Assembly: GCF_030546645.1 (NCBI RefSeq)
Contig: NZ_JAUOTO010000001.1
Location: forward strand, 372,001 to 436,000
Source: Flavitalea plasmicola
GTDB taxonomy: Bacteria; Bacteroidota; Bacteroidia; Chitinophagales; Chitinophagaceae
Direction of reading: 5' to 3'
Length of the DNA stretch: 64,000 nt
Part shown: piece after piece, positions 1 to 8,105 of the stretch
Layout: each line of letters starts with the position of its first letter
Position numbering within the stretch: the first letter of the stretch is position 1
The notes under the pieces: generated by a model
Told to the model about the DNA's origin: nothing
The model's database searches: none
What the model saw: the letters and a program-made list of their open reading frames with translations, nothing else
Made by a program: the position numbers and the translations under genes

Positions 1-1
1 T

Positions 2-1303
2 ACTTTTTTCAGCGACTTTTATAGCAAGGATTCCCTGCGCAGCCGGCGGGCAAAGGACGCTATTCCCAACGTCTATTTCGGCGTTCGGGGCGGCCTGCCT
101 GTATTGCTGAAAGCCATCCAAACCCTCCCTTACAATGGAAAGGATTATTTCGAGACCAAGGCCCGCCTGATCAATGAGCTGGGGTATATCGACGATTCCT
201 CCTCGGTAAAGGCAGTAGTAGAAGGGCTCCGCGAGATCTATGAACGGGCAGGTGATACCAGCACCTTTCAGAATGCCGTGTTCAAAGCGCTGGCCCGCCA
301 CCGGACGCTTCCGGCCTACGAAATGCTGCGGGGATTGCTGGTACAGGACCCGCCCGTGTTTGACAACAGCTCCGACTATAATTCGCTTTTTCAGGACCTG
401 CGGGATTCACTTCCCCTTGCCCGTACCCTGTTCCCCGACCTGCTGCAGCTGGCCAGCGTGGATGATTATAAGGTCGATATCCAGTCCCTGCTGGCAATGC
501 TGGTGGACAGCGGCTATCTGCGCAGCACCGATTATGAATCCTATTTCGGACAGCTGTATTTCGATGCCAGGATACAATGGAAAAAGCAGGAGGGCCGTGA
601 TGAAAAAAGGCTGCAGAAAAAAGAGTACGAAGGCGATGAGCCCGTCAGGACGGATGGGGATGACGACACGGATGATCTCCTGGCGGATTATGCCGTGCTG
701 CTGATGCCCTTCTATGACAGGAATGCCACGGTGCCGCATTTTTTCGACAAGCTGCTCCGGAGCCGGGACCCCTCCCTTCGACTGAGCACCACCGTGTTGA
801 TGTTGCGGAACAACCGGCCCGTGGCCGACACCATCATCCGCAACCTGGCTGCCAGCGACCAGCACCGAAGCCACCTGTTGAAAGAGCTGAACGCCATTCA
901 TAAAAGCGACCGTTTTCCGCGCGCCTTCCGAAACCAGGTGGATATCGCACGCAGCCTGCTGGTCAGCAGCAAGGGCGACAACGATTTTTTCGACGTTCAG
1001 TTAGTGGATAAGAAGCTGGTACAGTTCCGGCAGCGTAAAGGGTATATCTATTTTTTCCGGTATAAGATGGGTAAGGACGATGAATGGCAGATGGGCCTCA
1101 GCGGAATGCAGCCGCTGAACCTGAAGGAGGTCAGCACAGGAGATGACTTTGTACGCCTTACGGGCAGAAAGATCCGTGCCGACATTCCCGTGCGCGATCA
1201 GTTTGAGCGACAGCTGAAGCAGTTCCTGTTCTCCAAACGAAAAAGTGCCAATTCATTCTATCTCGACAACGATTATTATGGAGATCACGGCGATGAAGAC
1301 TAG
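2..1303 (+). CDS. C-terminal part of a large hypothetical protein, HEAT-like
   Basis: The reading frame is open from the first bases of the window, so this is the 3' part of a longer gene (433 residues visible). The visible protein is rich in short amphipathic helices with alternating Leu/Asp/Glu, as in HEAT-like helical repeats. An acidic, charged stretch lies near the middle (around DEPVRTDGDDDTDDLL). No catalytic motif is visible and there is no transmembrane segment in this part. Long Bacteroidota TraB/GumN-like proteins can carry helical C-terminal extensions, but the diagnostic N-terminal domain would lie outside the window, so that identity is only a guess. The stop codon overlaps the start of the OmpA-family gene by 11 bases, suggesting translational coupling. 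Confidence 0.7.
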   Translation, partial: TFFSDFYSKDSLRSRRAKDAIPNVYFGVRGGLPVLLKAIQTLPYNGKDYFETKARLINELGYIDDSSSVKAVVEGLREIYERAGDTSTFQNAVFKALARHRTLPAYEMLRGLLVQDPPVFDNSSDYNSLFQDLRDSLPLARTLFPDLLQLASVDDYKVDIQSLLAMLVDSGYLRSTDYESYFGQLYFDARIQWKKQEGRDEKRLQKKEYEGDEPVRTDGDDDTDDLLADYAVLLMPFYDRNATVPHFFDKLLRSRDPSLRLSTTVLMLRNNRPVADTIIRNLAASDQHRSHLLKELNAIHKSDRFPRAFRNQVDIARSLLVSSKGDNDFFDVQLVDKKLVQFRQRKGYIYFFRYKMGKDDEWQMGLSGMQPLNLKEVSTGDDFVRLTGRKIRADIPVRDQFERQLKQFLFSKRKSANSFYLDNDYYGDHGDED

Positions 1304-2444
1304 GCTGGCCTGGCTGATATTGGCATGCCTGCCTGCGCAAGGCTTCTCCCAGCAGCCCAACCTGCTGGCCAACAACAGCTTTGAGGATGTCAACACCTGC
1401 ACGGAATATCACGCGCAGTGTGCTCCCGCAGCATGGTTTATCGTAACTACCACAAAAGTGAAATGGCCTCCGCCCAAAGACGGGGAGTCCGTCATGCCGA
1501 TTGTTTACGACGACATGTATGCGCCGATGACCGGCCGGACTTTTCCTTATACCATGTTATTATGTCCCCTCAAGGCCGGTCGCGAATACGACCTGTCCTT
1601 TTGGCTTTACACCGGGGAATTTCCTTTTACGCACCTGGACGTTGTGCTGACGCATGCCGATCCGACCCGGGCTCCTTCGGTGATAGGGAAGATCATCCCC
1701 TCCTTCAGCCTGTCTAAGTCCGATGTCCTGGAAAAAGACAAGGACGGATGGATGAGGGTACGCAAAAGGTTCACCGTTGACGAGGAAAAGAGGTTCTTCC
1801 TCATCGGCAATGTGATGCCTTCCGGGGCGTATCCGCACAGCGTGGAAAAGAAGCTTAAGAGACCCGGCAGCGGATTGATCACTTTTTGTATAGACGATAT
1901 CAATCTTTCCGCGGTCGATACGACCGAAATAATGTGCCCTTCCTTCGCTTATACGCATTCCATCGTTTATGAAGAGCACCACCGCCATACCCGGCATATC
2001 TTCCTGGACTCGCTTCCGGCCAACAGCATTCCCCTGCAGTCATCCCACGACACCCTGACTGGCGTACAGGCGCCGCCGCCGCTGTTTATCCCCCCGCCGG
2101 CAGATACGCTGCTGATCCCGGGTGTATATTTTGCCACTAATAGCAGCGAGATCAAAAGCATCTACGCCCGGCAGCTGGACAGCCTCATCGCGAAGATTGG
2201 TTTGAAGAAGCTTGTCAGCATGGAGATCGACGGCCATACGGACAATACGGCCTCCGACGAATTCAATGACGCACTGTCGCTGCGCAGGGCTGCCAGCATC
2301 AGGGATTTTATACTGACGCGGCTGCCTGATCTGAGAGATTTGATCGCCATCAACGGCTTTGGTTCCCGGCGCCCCGTAGCTACCAATGATACCCCTGCGG
2401 GTAAGGCGAAGAACAGGCGGGTGGAGATTGTTTTAAGCTACTAG
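1293..2444 (+). CDS. OmpA-family outer-membrane/peptidoglycan-binding protein
   Basis: I chose the ATG at 1293 because it gives a clean signal peptide (MKTRLAWLILACLPAQGFSQ); a start at 1245 would put extra residues in front of it. The protein is 383 residues. The N-terminal part begins NLLANNSFED, a beginning I associate with secreted Bacteroidota proteins that carry a C-terminal OmpA domain, and has several cysteines. A Pro-rich linker (PPPLFIPPP) near residue 270 leads to a C-terminal OmpA domain of about 100 residues with the peptidoglycan-binding signature DGHTDN, followed by LSLRRA and the terminal NRRVEIVL. It should sit in the periplasm or outer membrane and anchor to the cell wall. 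It overlaps the upstream gene by 11 bases, so the two are probably co-transcribed. Confidence 0.85.
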   Translation: MKTRLAWLILACLPAQGFSQQPNLLANNSFEDVNTCTEYHAQCAPAAWFIVTTTKVKWPPPKDGESVMPIVYDDMYAPMTGRTFPYTMLLCPLKAGREYDLSFWLYTGEFPFTHLDVVLTHADPTRAPSVIGKIIPSFSLSKSDVLEKDKDGWMRVRKRFTVDEEKRFFLIGNVMPSGAYPHSVEKKLKRPGSGLITFCIDDINLSAVDTTEIMCPSFAYTHSIVYEEHHRHTRHIFLDSLPANSIPLQSSHDTLTGVQAPPPLFIPPPADTLLIPGVYFATNSSEIKSIYARQLDSLIAKIGLKKLVSMEIDGHTDNTASDEFNDALSLRRAASIRDFILTRLPDLRDLIAINGFGSRRPVATNDTPAGKAKNRRVEIVLSY

Positions 2445-2540
2445 CTACAAGCTGCAAGCTGCAAGCAAGACTTACCAAGTCTTCAAGCACCTAAAAAAAC
2501 CAACTTGTAGCTTGAGGCTTGCAGCTTGCAGCTTGTAGCT
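2443..2540. terminator. Large inverted repeat between convergent genes, possible bidirectional terminator
   Basis: Bases 2443-2466 are a perfect 24-nt reverse complement of 2517-2540. The 50-base loop holds a second hairpin with 7-bp arms (2467-2473 and 2477-2483). The structure lies between the ends of two convergent genes, where it could stop transcription from both sides. There is no classic T-run after the stem, so the terminator role is inferred from position. Confidence 0.5.
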
Positions 2541-2605
2541 TGCAGCTTGTAGCTTGAGGCTCCCAGCTTGAGGCTCCCAGCTCGCCGCTCACAGCTCACC
2601 GCTCG
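2443..2605. repeat. Array of AGCTTGCAGC-type repeats
   Basis: The end of the OmpA gene is followed by a run of ten-base units of the type AGCTTGCAGC, AGCTTGTAGC and AGCTTGAGGC, decaying to AGCTCGCCGC and AGCTCACCGC. On the left the same unit appears in the opposite orientation. The array runs into the last codons of the ABC ATPase gene, whose final residues (SSGEL) are encoded by repeat sequence. Related units occur at 14188-14222 and inside three coding stretches of this window. Confidence 0.9.
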
Positions 2606-4292
2606 AAGCTATCCCGCGGGGCACCGCGGCTATCAGCTTCTCCGTATAGGCCGATCGTGGGTGATCGTATACTGCCGCTGCATCCCCGATCTCCTCTATC
2701 CTGCCTTTATTCATCACCAGGATACGATCACTGATATACCGGATCACCGACAGGTCGTGGGAAATGAAAACCACGGTGAATCCAAATTCTTTTTTCAGGT
2801 CATTCAGCAGATTGAGCACCTGTGCCTGCACGCTTACGTCCAGTGCGGATACGGACTCATCGCATACGATGAAAGAAGGTTGCAGGGCCAGCGCCCGGGC
2901 GATGACGATCCGCTGTCTTTGGCCGCCGGAGAACTCGTGAGGGTAGCGGTCGTAATGGGAGGCGGAAAGGCTGACCTTTTCCAGCAGCTGTATCGTTTGC
3001 TGTCGGCGTTGTGCGGCGGTGGCGGCGCGTCCATGTACTTTTAGCACTTCCGCAATGGCGGCCCCGATGGTGATGCGCGGGTTGAGGGAGGAATAAGGGT
3101 CCTGGAAAACGATCTGGATATGGCTGCGTAATTTTTTCAGCTCCTGGCTGGTGTAAGTTGCCATATCCCTTCCTTCGAATGCGATGGTACCGCCGGTCGG
3201 CTGGATCAGTCGCAGCAAAGCCCTGCCCAGTGTGGTCTTACCGCAGCCCGACTCACCCACCAGACCCAGGGTCTCTCCTTTATAGATGTCAAAGCTGACA
3301 TTGTCCACCGCCTTTGTGTAGGCGAGGGCTTTGCCCAGGAAGCTTTTGCGGGAGGGATACCAGACCCGCAGATCGCGGACCCGGATCAGTACGTCGGCTG
3401 TGAGCTGCAAGCCGTGAGCTTCGGGCCGGGGGGATAGGTCCCGTCCTTCCATAAAGTCACTTACGACAGGCAGCCTTTCCCCTTTGACGTGCAGTGCCGG
3501 CCGGCAGAGCAGCAACCCTTTTGTATAGGGATGTTGCGGACGCCGGAACAGGTCCTCCACGTTGCCCTCTTCCACAACTTTTCCCTTATAGAGGACCAGC
3601 GCTCTGTCCGCGATCTCGGCCACGACGCCCAGGTCATGGGTGATGAAGATGACACCCATATGCTCCGTCCGCTGTAGGTCGCTGATCAATTCCAGGATGG
3701 TTTTCTGCACAGTGACATCCAGGGCCGTCGTAGGTTCGTCACAGATCAACAGCGAGGGGCGGTTGCTCATGGCCATGGCGATCATCACCCGCTGTTTCTG
3801 TCCGCCGCTGAGCTCGTGGGGATATCGGGAATAGATACCCGCAGGGTCCGGCAGCCTCACTTTTTCGAATAATTGTATGGCCTGGCGGCGCGCTGAATCC
3901 CCGGACACCTGCTGGTGGACCCGGATCGCTTCCGCCACCTGGTGCCCGCAGGAGAACACAGGGTTCAGAGAGGTCATAGGCTCCTGGAAGATCATGGCGA
4001 TCTCGTTGCCACGGATGTTTTGCATGGAGCGATGGTCCTGCCGTAGCAGATCGATGACAACGCCCTCACGTGTGGTGAACAGGATCTGTCCCGACCTTAT
4101 ATGGGCCGGAGGCATGGGCAGTAATTGGAGAATGGAGAGAGACGTGATGGATTTCCCCGACCCCGACTCTCCGACCAATGCGACGATCTCCCCCTTTTCT
4201 ACTTCCAGGTGAATAGCCTGCACCCCCGGCGATATACCGGCCTCTGTTCTAAAATCTATGGTGAGATCCCTGATCGATAATAAAGAAGGCAT
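2589..4292 (-). CDS. Fused two-domain ABC transporter ATPase (oligopeptide DppD-DppF / YejF type)
   Basis: The 567-residue protein holds two complete nucleotide-binding domains. NBD1 has Walker A GESGSGKS (41-48), signature LSGGQ (161-165) and Walker B LLICDEP (181-187). NBD2 has Walker A GESGCGKT (346-353), signature FSGGQ (454-458) and Walker B with DES (478-480) in place of DEP. This matches fused peptide/nickel/microcin-type importer ATPases, which power import with permease and binding proteins. None of those partners is in the window. Residues about 290-299, in the linker between the domains, are encoded by an AGCTGCAAGC-type repeat, and the C-terminus runs into the downstream repeat array. 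It probably shares a transcript with the lipoprotein 40 bases upstream. Confidence 0.93.
   Translation of the reverse strand: MPSLLSIRDLTIDFRTEAGISPGVQAIHLEVEKGEIVALVGESGSGKSITSLSILQLLPMPPAHIRSGQILFTTREGVVIDLLRQDHRSMQNIRGNEIAMIFQEPMTSLNPVFSCGHQVAEAIRVHQQVSGDSARRQAIQLFEKVRLPDPAGIYSRYPHELSGGQKQRVMIAMAMSNRPSLLICDEPTTALDVTVQKTILELISDLQRTEHMGVIFITHDLGVVAEIADRALVLYKGKVVEEGNVEDLFRRPQHPYTKGLLLCRPALHVKGERLPVVSDFMEGRDLSPRPEAHGLQLTADVLIRVRDLRVWYPSRKSFLGKALAYTKAVDNVSFDIYKGETLGLVGESGCGKTTLGRALLRLIQPTGGTIAFEGRDMATYTSQELKKLRSHIQIVFQDPYSSLNPRITIGAAIAEVLKVHGRAATAAQRRQQTIQLLEKVSLSASHYDRYPHEFSGGQRQRIVIARALALQPSFIVCDESVSALDVSVQAQVLNLLNDLKKEFGFTVVFISHDLSVIRYISDRILVMNKGRIEEIGDAAAVYDHPRSAYTEKLIAAVPRGIASSGEL
3397..3423. 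repeat. Repeat copy inside the ABC ATPase gene
   Basis: This stretch contains TGAGCTGCAAGC and GTGAGCT, units of the same family as the array at 2443-2605. It encodes roughly residues 290-299, exactly in the linker between the two ATPase domains, where extra residues should be tolerated. It is in frame and leaves both domains whole. Confidence 0.6.
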
Positions 4293-4332
4293 GCTGCGAC
4301 GACGGAATTTTATTTACGCAGCCGTAAGATAG

Positions 4333-4719
4333 CTATTTTACCGTTTGGACAACCTGGATCGTATTTTGAACATCAGGTGTGGGCTCATAGATCAGGCATC
4401 TGACACAGCTTTGCGCAGGGCTGTCATGCAGGAGCCTGAATTGAAAAGTGTCTCCTTTTTGAAGTCCATATTTGCCAAAATCGCAGTAATTACTGACGGC
4501 AAATACATTGTGATAGGTGCTGTCACTTTGCGGATTCTTCCAGCTCTTAAGGTACTTTGCCGGGTCCATATCGCCGGCTATCAGCTGGATGGTGTACTGC
4601 GAACAGATGCTGCCTATGACCTTGCCTGTAAACAATCCCGATGAATGGTTCCTGGAAGGTTTGCATGCCGCAAAGAAGAGAATGCCAAACAGCGCCGGCA
4701 GATGAAATATGCTACGCAT
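4333..4719 (-). CDS. Small putative lipoprotein
   Basis: Starting at the ATG at 4719, the 128-residue protein opens MRSIFHLPALFGILFFAACK, a lipoprotein signal peptide with the lipobox FAAC; the longer frame from 4749 only adds a polar leader. The mature part has five cysteines or so (including CSQY, YCDF and CVRC) and no motif I recognise. It is predicted to be anchored in the inner or outer membrane. It lies 61 bases downstream of AMP nucleosidase and 40 bases upstream of the ABC ATPase on the same strand, so the three may form one transcript, although no shared function is evident. Confidence 0.72.
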   Translation of the reverse strand: MRSIFHLPALFGILFFAACKPSRNHSSGLFTGKVIGSICSQYTIQLIAGDMDPAKYLKSWKNPQSDSTYHNVFAVSNYCDFGKYGLQKGDTFQFRLLHDSPAQSCVRCLIYEPTPDVQNTIQVVQTVK

Positions 4720-4780
4720 AGCTTTTCTTTCTTTGACAAGCAGGGCCATGGTATCGTTGCATGAAGCAGGGCGCCGGAGA

Positions 4781-5551
4781 TTAAAACCGGAGGTGTCTTA
4801 CCGTGACGCCATTGTTGATCAGCTGCTTCAGACTGTCGATGCCGATCCGGATGTGATTTTCCACAAATTGGGAGGTGATCTTCAGGTCGCTTTCCGCGGT
4901 CTTCACTCCTTCCGGCACCATGGGCTGATCGCTCACCAGCAACAAGGCCCCCGTGGGGATCTTGTTAAAAAATCCGACTGAAAAGATGGTGGCGGTCTCC
5001 ATATCGATGGCATAGGCCCTGATCTTTTTCAGGTATTCTTTAAAAGCCTCGTCATGCTCCCATACGCGTCTGTTCGTCGTATATACCGTGCCTGTCCAAT
5101 AATCTACGGCATATTCCCTGATCGTGGTGGAGATGGCTTTTTGCAGGGCGAAGGCCGGCAATGCGGGCACTTCAGGTGGAAAATAATCATTGGAGGTCCC
5201 TTCTCCCCGGATAGCGGCTATAGGGAGGATCAGGTCGCCCAGCTTATTCCTTTTCTTGAGGCCGCCGCATTTCCCCAGGAAAAGGACGGCTTTGGGCTCG
5301 ATGGCCGTCAGCAGATCCATGATCGTGGCGGCGCCCGGGCTACCCATCCCGAAATTGATGATGGTGATCTCTCCAGCAGTGGCACATTGCATGGGCTTGT
5401 GGAGACCCACTACCTCGACATTATGCCAGTCGGCGAATAATTGCACATAATTCTCGAAATTGGTAAGTAGGATATACTTGCCGAAGTTTTCCAGCTGCTG
5501 GCCTGTATAACGGGGCAGCCAATTATGTACAATCTCATCTTTGGTTTTCAT
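4781..5551 (-). CDS. amn: AMP nucleosidase, short Bacteroidota form
   Basis: The 256-residue protein belongs to the purine nucleoside phosphorylase/AMP nucleosidase fold. Visible hallmarks are NFGMGSPGAATIMDLL (substrate-binding glycine loop), VLFLGKCGGLK, and the nucleoside-site motif AIDMETATIFSVGF with the conserved MET. The C-terminal ALLLVSDQPM is also typical. The enzyme splits AMP into adenine and ribose 5-phosphate in the cytoplasm. The length fits the short form common in this phylum, which lacks the N-terminal regulatory domain of the proteobacterial enzyme. It is divergent from the nuclease-domain gene, with only 32 bases between start codons. Confidence 0.88.
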   Translation of the reverse strand: MKTKDEIVHNWLPRYTGQQLENFGKYILLTNFENYVQLFADWHNVEVVGLHKPMQCATAGEITIINFGMGSPGAATIMDLLTAIEPKAVLFLGKCGGLKKRNKLGDLILPIAAIRGEGTSNDYFPPEVPALPAFALQKAISTTIREYAVDYWTGTVYTTNRRVWEHDEAFKEYLKKIRAYAIDMETATIFSVGFFNKIPTGALLLVSDQPMVPEGVKTAESDLKITSQFVENHIRIGIDSLKQLINNGVTVRHLRF

Positions 5552-5583
5552 TGCGTAAATTTAGCAAATAGTTTCGTCAACAC

Positions 5584-6027
5584 ATGATCAAGATCTACTA
5601 TCCTACGCATTCCTTCAAGATACGGGAGCCTGAGCGCGGCAAGGAAGAAATATGGGATGAGCTTCGGAAATTGTGGGTACGGCTTAACCCGGAGGAATGG
5701 GTCCGCCAGAATTTCATACAATATTTGCTGCAGGTGAAGAATTACCCGGCCAGCTATCTGGCGGCGGAAAGGAATATAAAGCTGGGTGAGCTGAATAAAC
5801 GGTTCGACCTCATGGTGTTCGATCGCAGCGCCCGTCCCTGGATGCTGGTGGAATGCAAGGCCATGGACGAAAAGCTGAACAGCCGCGTGATGTGGCAGGT
5901 ACTGCGTTACAATATGGCTGTCCCGGTGAAATACATTGTTATTACGAATGGGGAGGAATGCCATGCGTTTGTACGGGGAGAAGTGGATTTTGAGGAGATC
6001 GCGGTGTTGCCGGGGTATGATGAATGA
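5584..6027 (+). CDS. Stand-alone HsdR N-terminal-like PD-(D/E)XK domain protein
   Basis: The 147-residue protein resembles the type I restriction enzyme R-subunit N-terminal domain family that occurs as small single-domain proteins in Bacteroidota. The fold signature is visible: a conserved acidic residue in RFDLMVFD (about residue 79) and VECKA (about residues 97-101), matching D...ExK of PD-(D/E)XK nucleases. The helicase and HsdM/HsdS partners of a restriction system are absent from both sides. The role is unknown; DNA cleavage is possible but not shown. The gene ends against intergenic repeat copy A. Confidence 0.8.
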   Translation: MIKIYYPTHSFKIREPERGKEEIWDELRKLWVRLNPEEWVRQNFIQYLLQVKNYPASYLAAERNIKLGELNKRFDLMVFDRSARPWMLVECKAMDEKLNSRVMWQVLRYNMAVPVKYIVITNGEECHAFVRGEVDFEEIAVLPGYDE

Positions 6028-6076
6028 GGGTAGGGGCTCCCTGGATTGATTAGGCGATGGCAGGTTTTTCTTTATT

Positions 6077-6345
6077 GCTATTCACGACAGCTATAACCGA
6101 GCGGAGCGAAGCGCTTGGTCGGCTGCCCGCGAATGGGCATGTGCGGATTTGTAAAGAGAGCGGCTTGCAATGCAGGGGTTTTGAGGTTGACCCTGCCGTG
6201 GAGCCGCCTTACCTTTCCTACGGTGGAGATTTATGAAAATGTTTGGTAATAGTTGTCGTTGAAAAAAGTACTCCGATCCATCGAAGATGGAAAGTACAGC
6301 GGCGGAACGGTTAGGGTCGCCGAAAATGCGGAGAAGCAAAAACTA
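6077..6345. repeat. Dispersed intergenic repeat, copy A
   Basis: This gap of about 315 bases between convergent genes holds no gene that I can support. It is colinear, in reverse orientation, with parts of the region 29627-30220. Bases 6295-6323 match the reverse complement of 29662-29690 at 28 of 29 positions. Bases 6181-6211 match the reverse complement of 29769-29799 at 26 of 31. The segment near 6094-6111 matches the reverse complement of a segment near 30014-30031 at 17 of 18, and 6079-6095 matches the reverse complement of bases near 30198-30214. Copy A therefore looks like a shorter version of copy B. It also contains a local hairpin around ACCGAGCGGAGCGAAGCGCT. Confidence 0.8.
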
Positions 6346-7230
6346 CTGATGAAAACTCACCCCAATAAACGCCAGCGCATCGGTGATCCCTGTCCGCCAG
6401 TAGGTCCAGGAATGCCCCCCATCGCGTACGCGGAATTCATGGGGCACATGCTTATCCATCAGCGCAATATGCAGCTCGCAGTTGGCCCTGGAAAGGCCGT
6501 CATCGTCACCGCAATCGATCCAGTAACGGACTGACCTCAATGCATCAGCGGATCTTTCCTCCACGATCTTCAGGGGAGAATTGGCATACCAGGCTTTGGT
6601 GAGCCTGTCCTTTCCTTTCACTCCCCGGCCGTACAGCTGTGCGAAAGTCCTGTTGTATTGCTCGTCCGCCATTCCACTCATCGTAACATCATCGAAGACC
6701 GCCGCGCTGAGGGGGGCCGCAGCAGCAAAAAGCTCCGGGTATTTCAGGGAATAGATCAGGCTGCCGTATCCGCCCATGGATAGGCCGGCAATGCCGCGGT
6801 AATGCTTTTCTGCCTTGATCCGGTAACTCTTTTCGATGGCAGGCATAAATTCTTTGATAAAGAAGTCCTCATACTTCTCCTTGCCGTCAAAGGAATTGAT
6901 GTACCAGCTGGAGTCCCCGTTGGGCATGACGATGATCATGGGAGGGATGGTGCCTTCGGCAATGGCCTTGTCCGCATACCGGTCGATCTCCCCGAATTGC
7001 AGCCAGCCCGTATTGTCGTCCGTGTAGCCATGGAGGAGATAGACAACGGGGTAGCTCCTTTCCGAGGTTTCATAGTCCGGGGGCAGGTAGATCGTATAAT
7101 TTACATTCTTCCCAAGAATGGCGCTGCTGATGATCTTCTGTTCGATCACCTTGCCTGCGCGCTGGCCAGAAGTGCACAGGGACAAGGAAAGAATGGTAAG
7201 GCAAAAGGTTAATTTTTGCAGAGAGGGCAT
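6343..7230 (-). CDS. Secreted alpha/beta-hydrolase, esterase family (PF00756-like)
   Basis: The 295-residue protein has an N-terminal signal peptide (MPSLQKLTFCLTILSLSLCTSGQ). An alpha/beta-hydrolase core follows: YPVVYLLHGYTDD (oxyanion region), nucleophile elbow GLSMGG with Ser151, an acidic DCGDDD stretch (about 239-244) and catalytic His273 in RDGGHSW. This is the pattern of the esterase D / feruloyl esterase / antigen 85-like family that cleaves carboxylic esters, often on plant cell-wall sugars in bacteria of this group. The substrate cannot be read from the sequence. The stop codon sits at the edge of repeat copy A. The gene is monocistronic as far as can be seen. Confidence 0.88.
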   Translation of the reverse strand: MPSLQKLTFCLTILSLSLCTSGQRAGKVIEQKIISSAILGKNVNYTIYLPPDYETSERSYPVVYLLHGYTDDNTGWLQFGEIDRYADKAIAEGTIPPMIIVMPNGDSSWYINSFDGKEKYEDFFIKEFMPAIEKSYRIKAEKHYRGIAGLSMGGYGSLIYSLKYPELFAAAAPLSAAVFDDVTMSGMADEQYNRTFAQLYGRGVKGKDRLTKAWYANSPLKIVEERSADALRSVRYWIDCGDDDGLSRANCELHIALMDKHVPHEFRVRDGGHSWTYWRTGITDALAFIGVSFHQ

Positions 7231-7293
7231 AAAGGCAACTGTTTGGATTACAATTTAAGGAACTATGGCCATACGAACCATAGGTTCGTCGGT

Positions 7294-8046
7294 TCAATTG
7301 CGCGCAATGTATATTTTCGTTTGATAGTCGAAATGGACCACGCCATCCTTTTGCCAGGTGACGAAGATCTGCCGGAGTTGCTCCATCATTTTTTTATATA
7401 TGTCATTTTCTTCAATTGGTATGTAGGAGGAGGAGAGCAGGCGGCCTTGTAATCTTTCCCAATCGAAGGTCTGCCTATTCCCGGTCACCTTCAGCTGAAA
7501 GGGCATCGGCTCGAAAAAAACCTCGATCTCCTTCAGGGTGATATTAGAATGGTTCACCTGGGCATAGTCCGTTCCAAATTCCCGCAGCAAGCCTTCATAT
7601 GCTTTTTCGAATCCCGAATCCACCTGACGCTCATTCCACATAAGGGCGAGGGAGCCACCGGGTCTGGCTATCCGCCGAAACTCCTTCCTGGCGGCTACTG
7701 GTTCGAACCAATGAAAGGCCTGACTGGCAATGACGAGGTCTGCGCTGGATGCCGCCAACCCTGTATGCTCTGCTGTTCCGTTGATGCTGATGAATCCCGG
7801 ATGGCTGCCCAGGAGCGCTGCTGCTTTTTCACGCATGGCATCGTTGGGTTCCACTGCATATACGGTATTGCCATTGTCCAGAAAGAGGGTGGTGGAAATA
7901 CCGGTGCCGGAGCCGATGTCGGCGACTTTCCAGGTGGGGGAAAATCCGGTGGTTTCGGAAAGAAGGTCCAGCACCGCCGCAGGATAGCCGGGGCGGTATT
8001 TAACGTAGTTGTCTACGCGGTTACTGAAGCGATGGGTGTTGTCCAT
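7294..8046 (-). CDS. Class I SAM-dependent methyltransferase
   Basis: The 250-residue cytoplasmic protein shows methyltransferase motif I VADIGSGTGIST (about residues 38-49), the acidic end of the next strand in VYAVEPNDAMREKA, and motif IV-like ADLVIASQAFHWFEP. The overall layout resembles type 11/25 small-molecule methyltransferases. A substrate is not predictable. It is flanked upstream by a strong terminator for the preceding minus-strand group, so it should have its own promoter within about 15-50 bases before the start. The next gene downstream, the esterase, is 63 bases away on the same strand. Confidence 0.88.
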   Translation of the reverse strand: MDNTHRFSNRVDNYVKYRPGYPAAVLDLLSETTGFSPTWKVADIGSGTGISTTLFLDNGNTVYAVEPNDAMREKAAALLGSHPGFISINGTAEHTGLAASSADLVIASQAFHWFEPVAARKEFRRIARPGGSLALMWNERQVDSGFEKAYEGLLREFGTDYAQVNHSNITLKEIEVFFEPMPFQLKVTGNRQTFDWERLQGRLLSSSYIPIEENDIYKKMMEQLRQIFVTWQKDGVVHFDYQTKIYIARN

Positions 8047-8060
8047 AAAATAAACTGCAC

Positions 8061-8097
8061 AAAAAAGCCGTCCGCCAGCTGGCGGACGGCTTTTTCT
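8061..8097 (-). terminator. Rho-independent terminator after the tdk-ccm-gdh group
   Basis: Bases 8067-8090 are a perfect GC-rich palindrome (GCCGTCCGCCAG and its complement) flanked by six A on the left and a T-run on the right. It can therefore end transcription from either strand. Its position 16 bases after the gdh stop codon fits termination of the minus-strand group. Confidence 0.9.
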
Positions 8098-8105
8098 TAA
8101 AATCT

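Noticed and set aside
6253-6534. A 93-residue plus-strand frame across repeat copy A and the esterase gene end
   Set aside because: Half is repeat sequence and half is antisense to the esterase; no RBS and no resemblance to known proteins.
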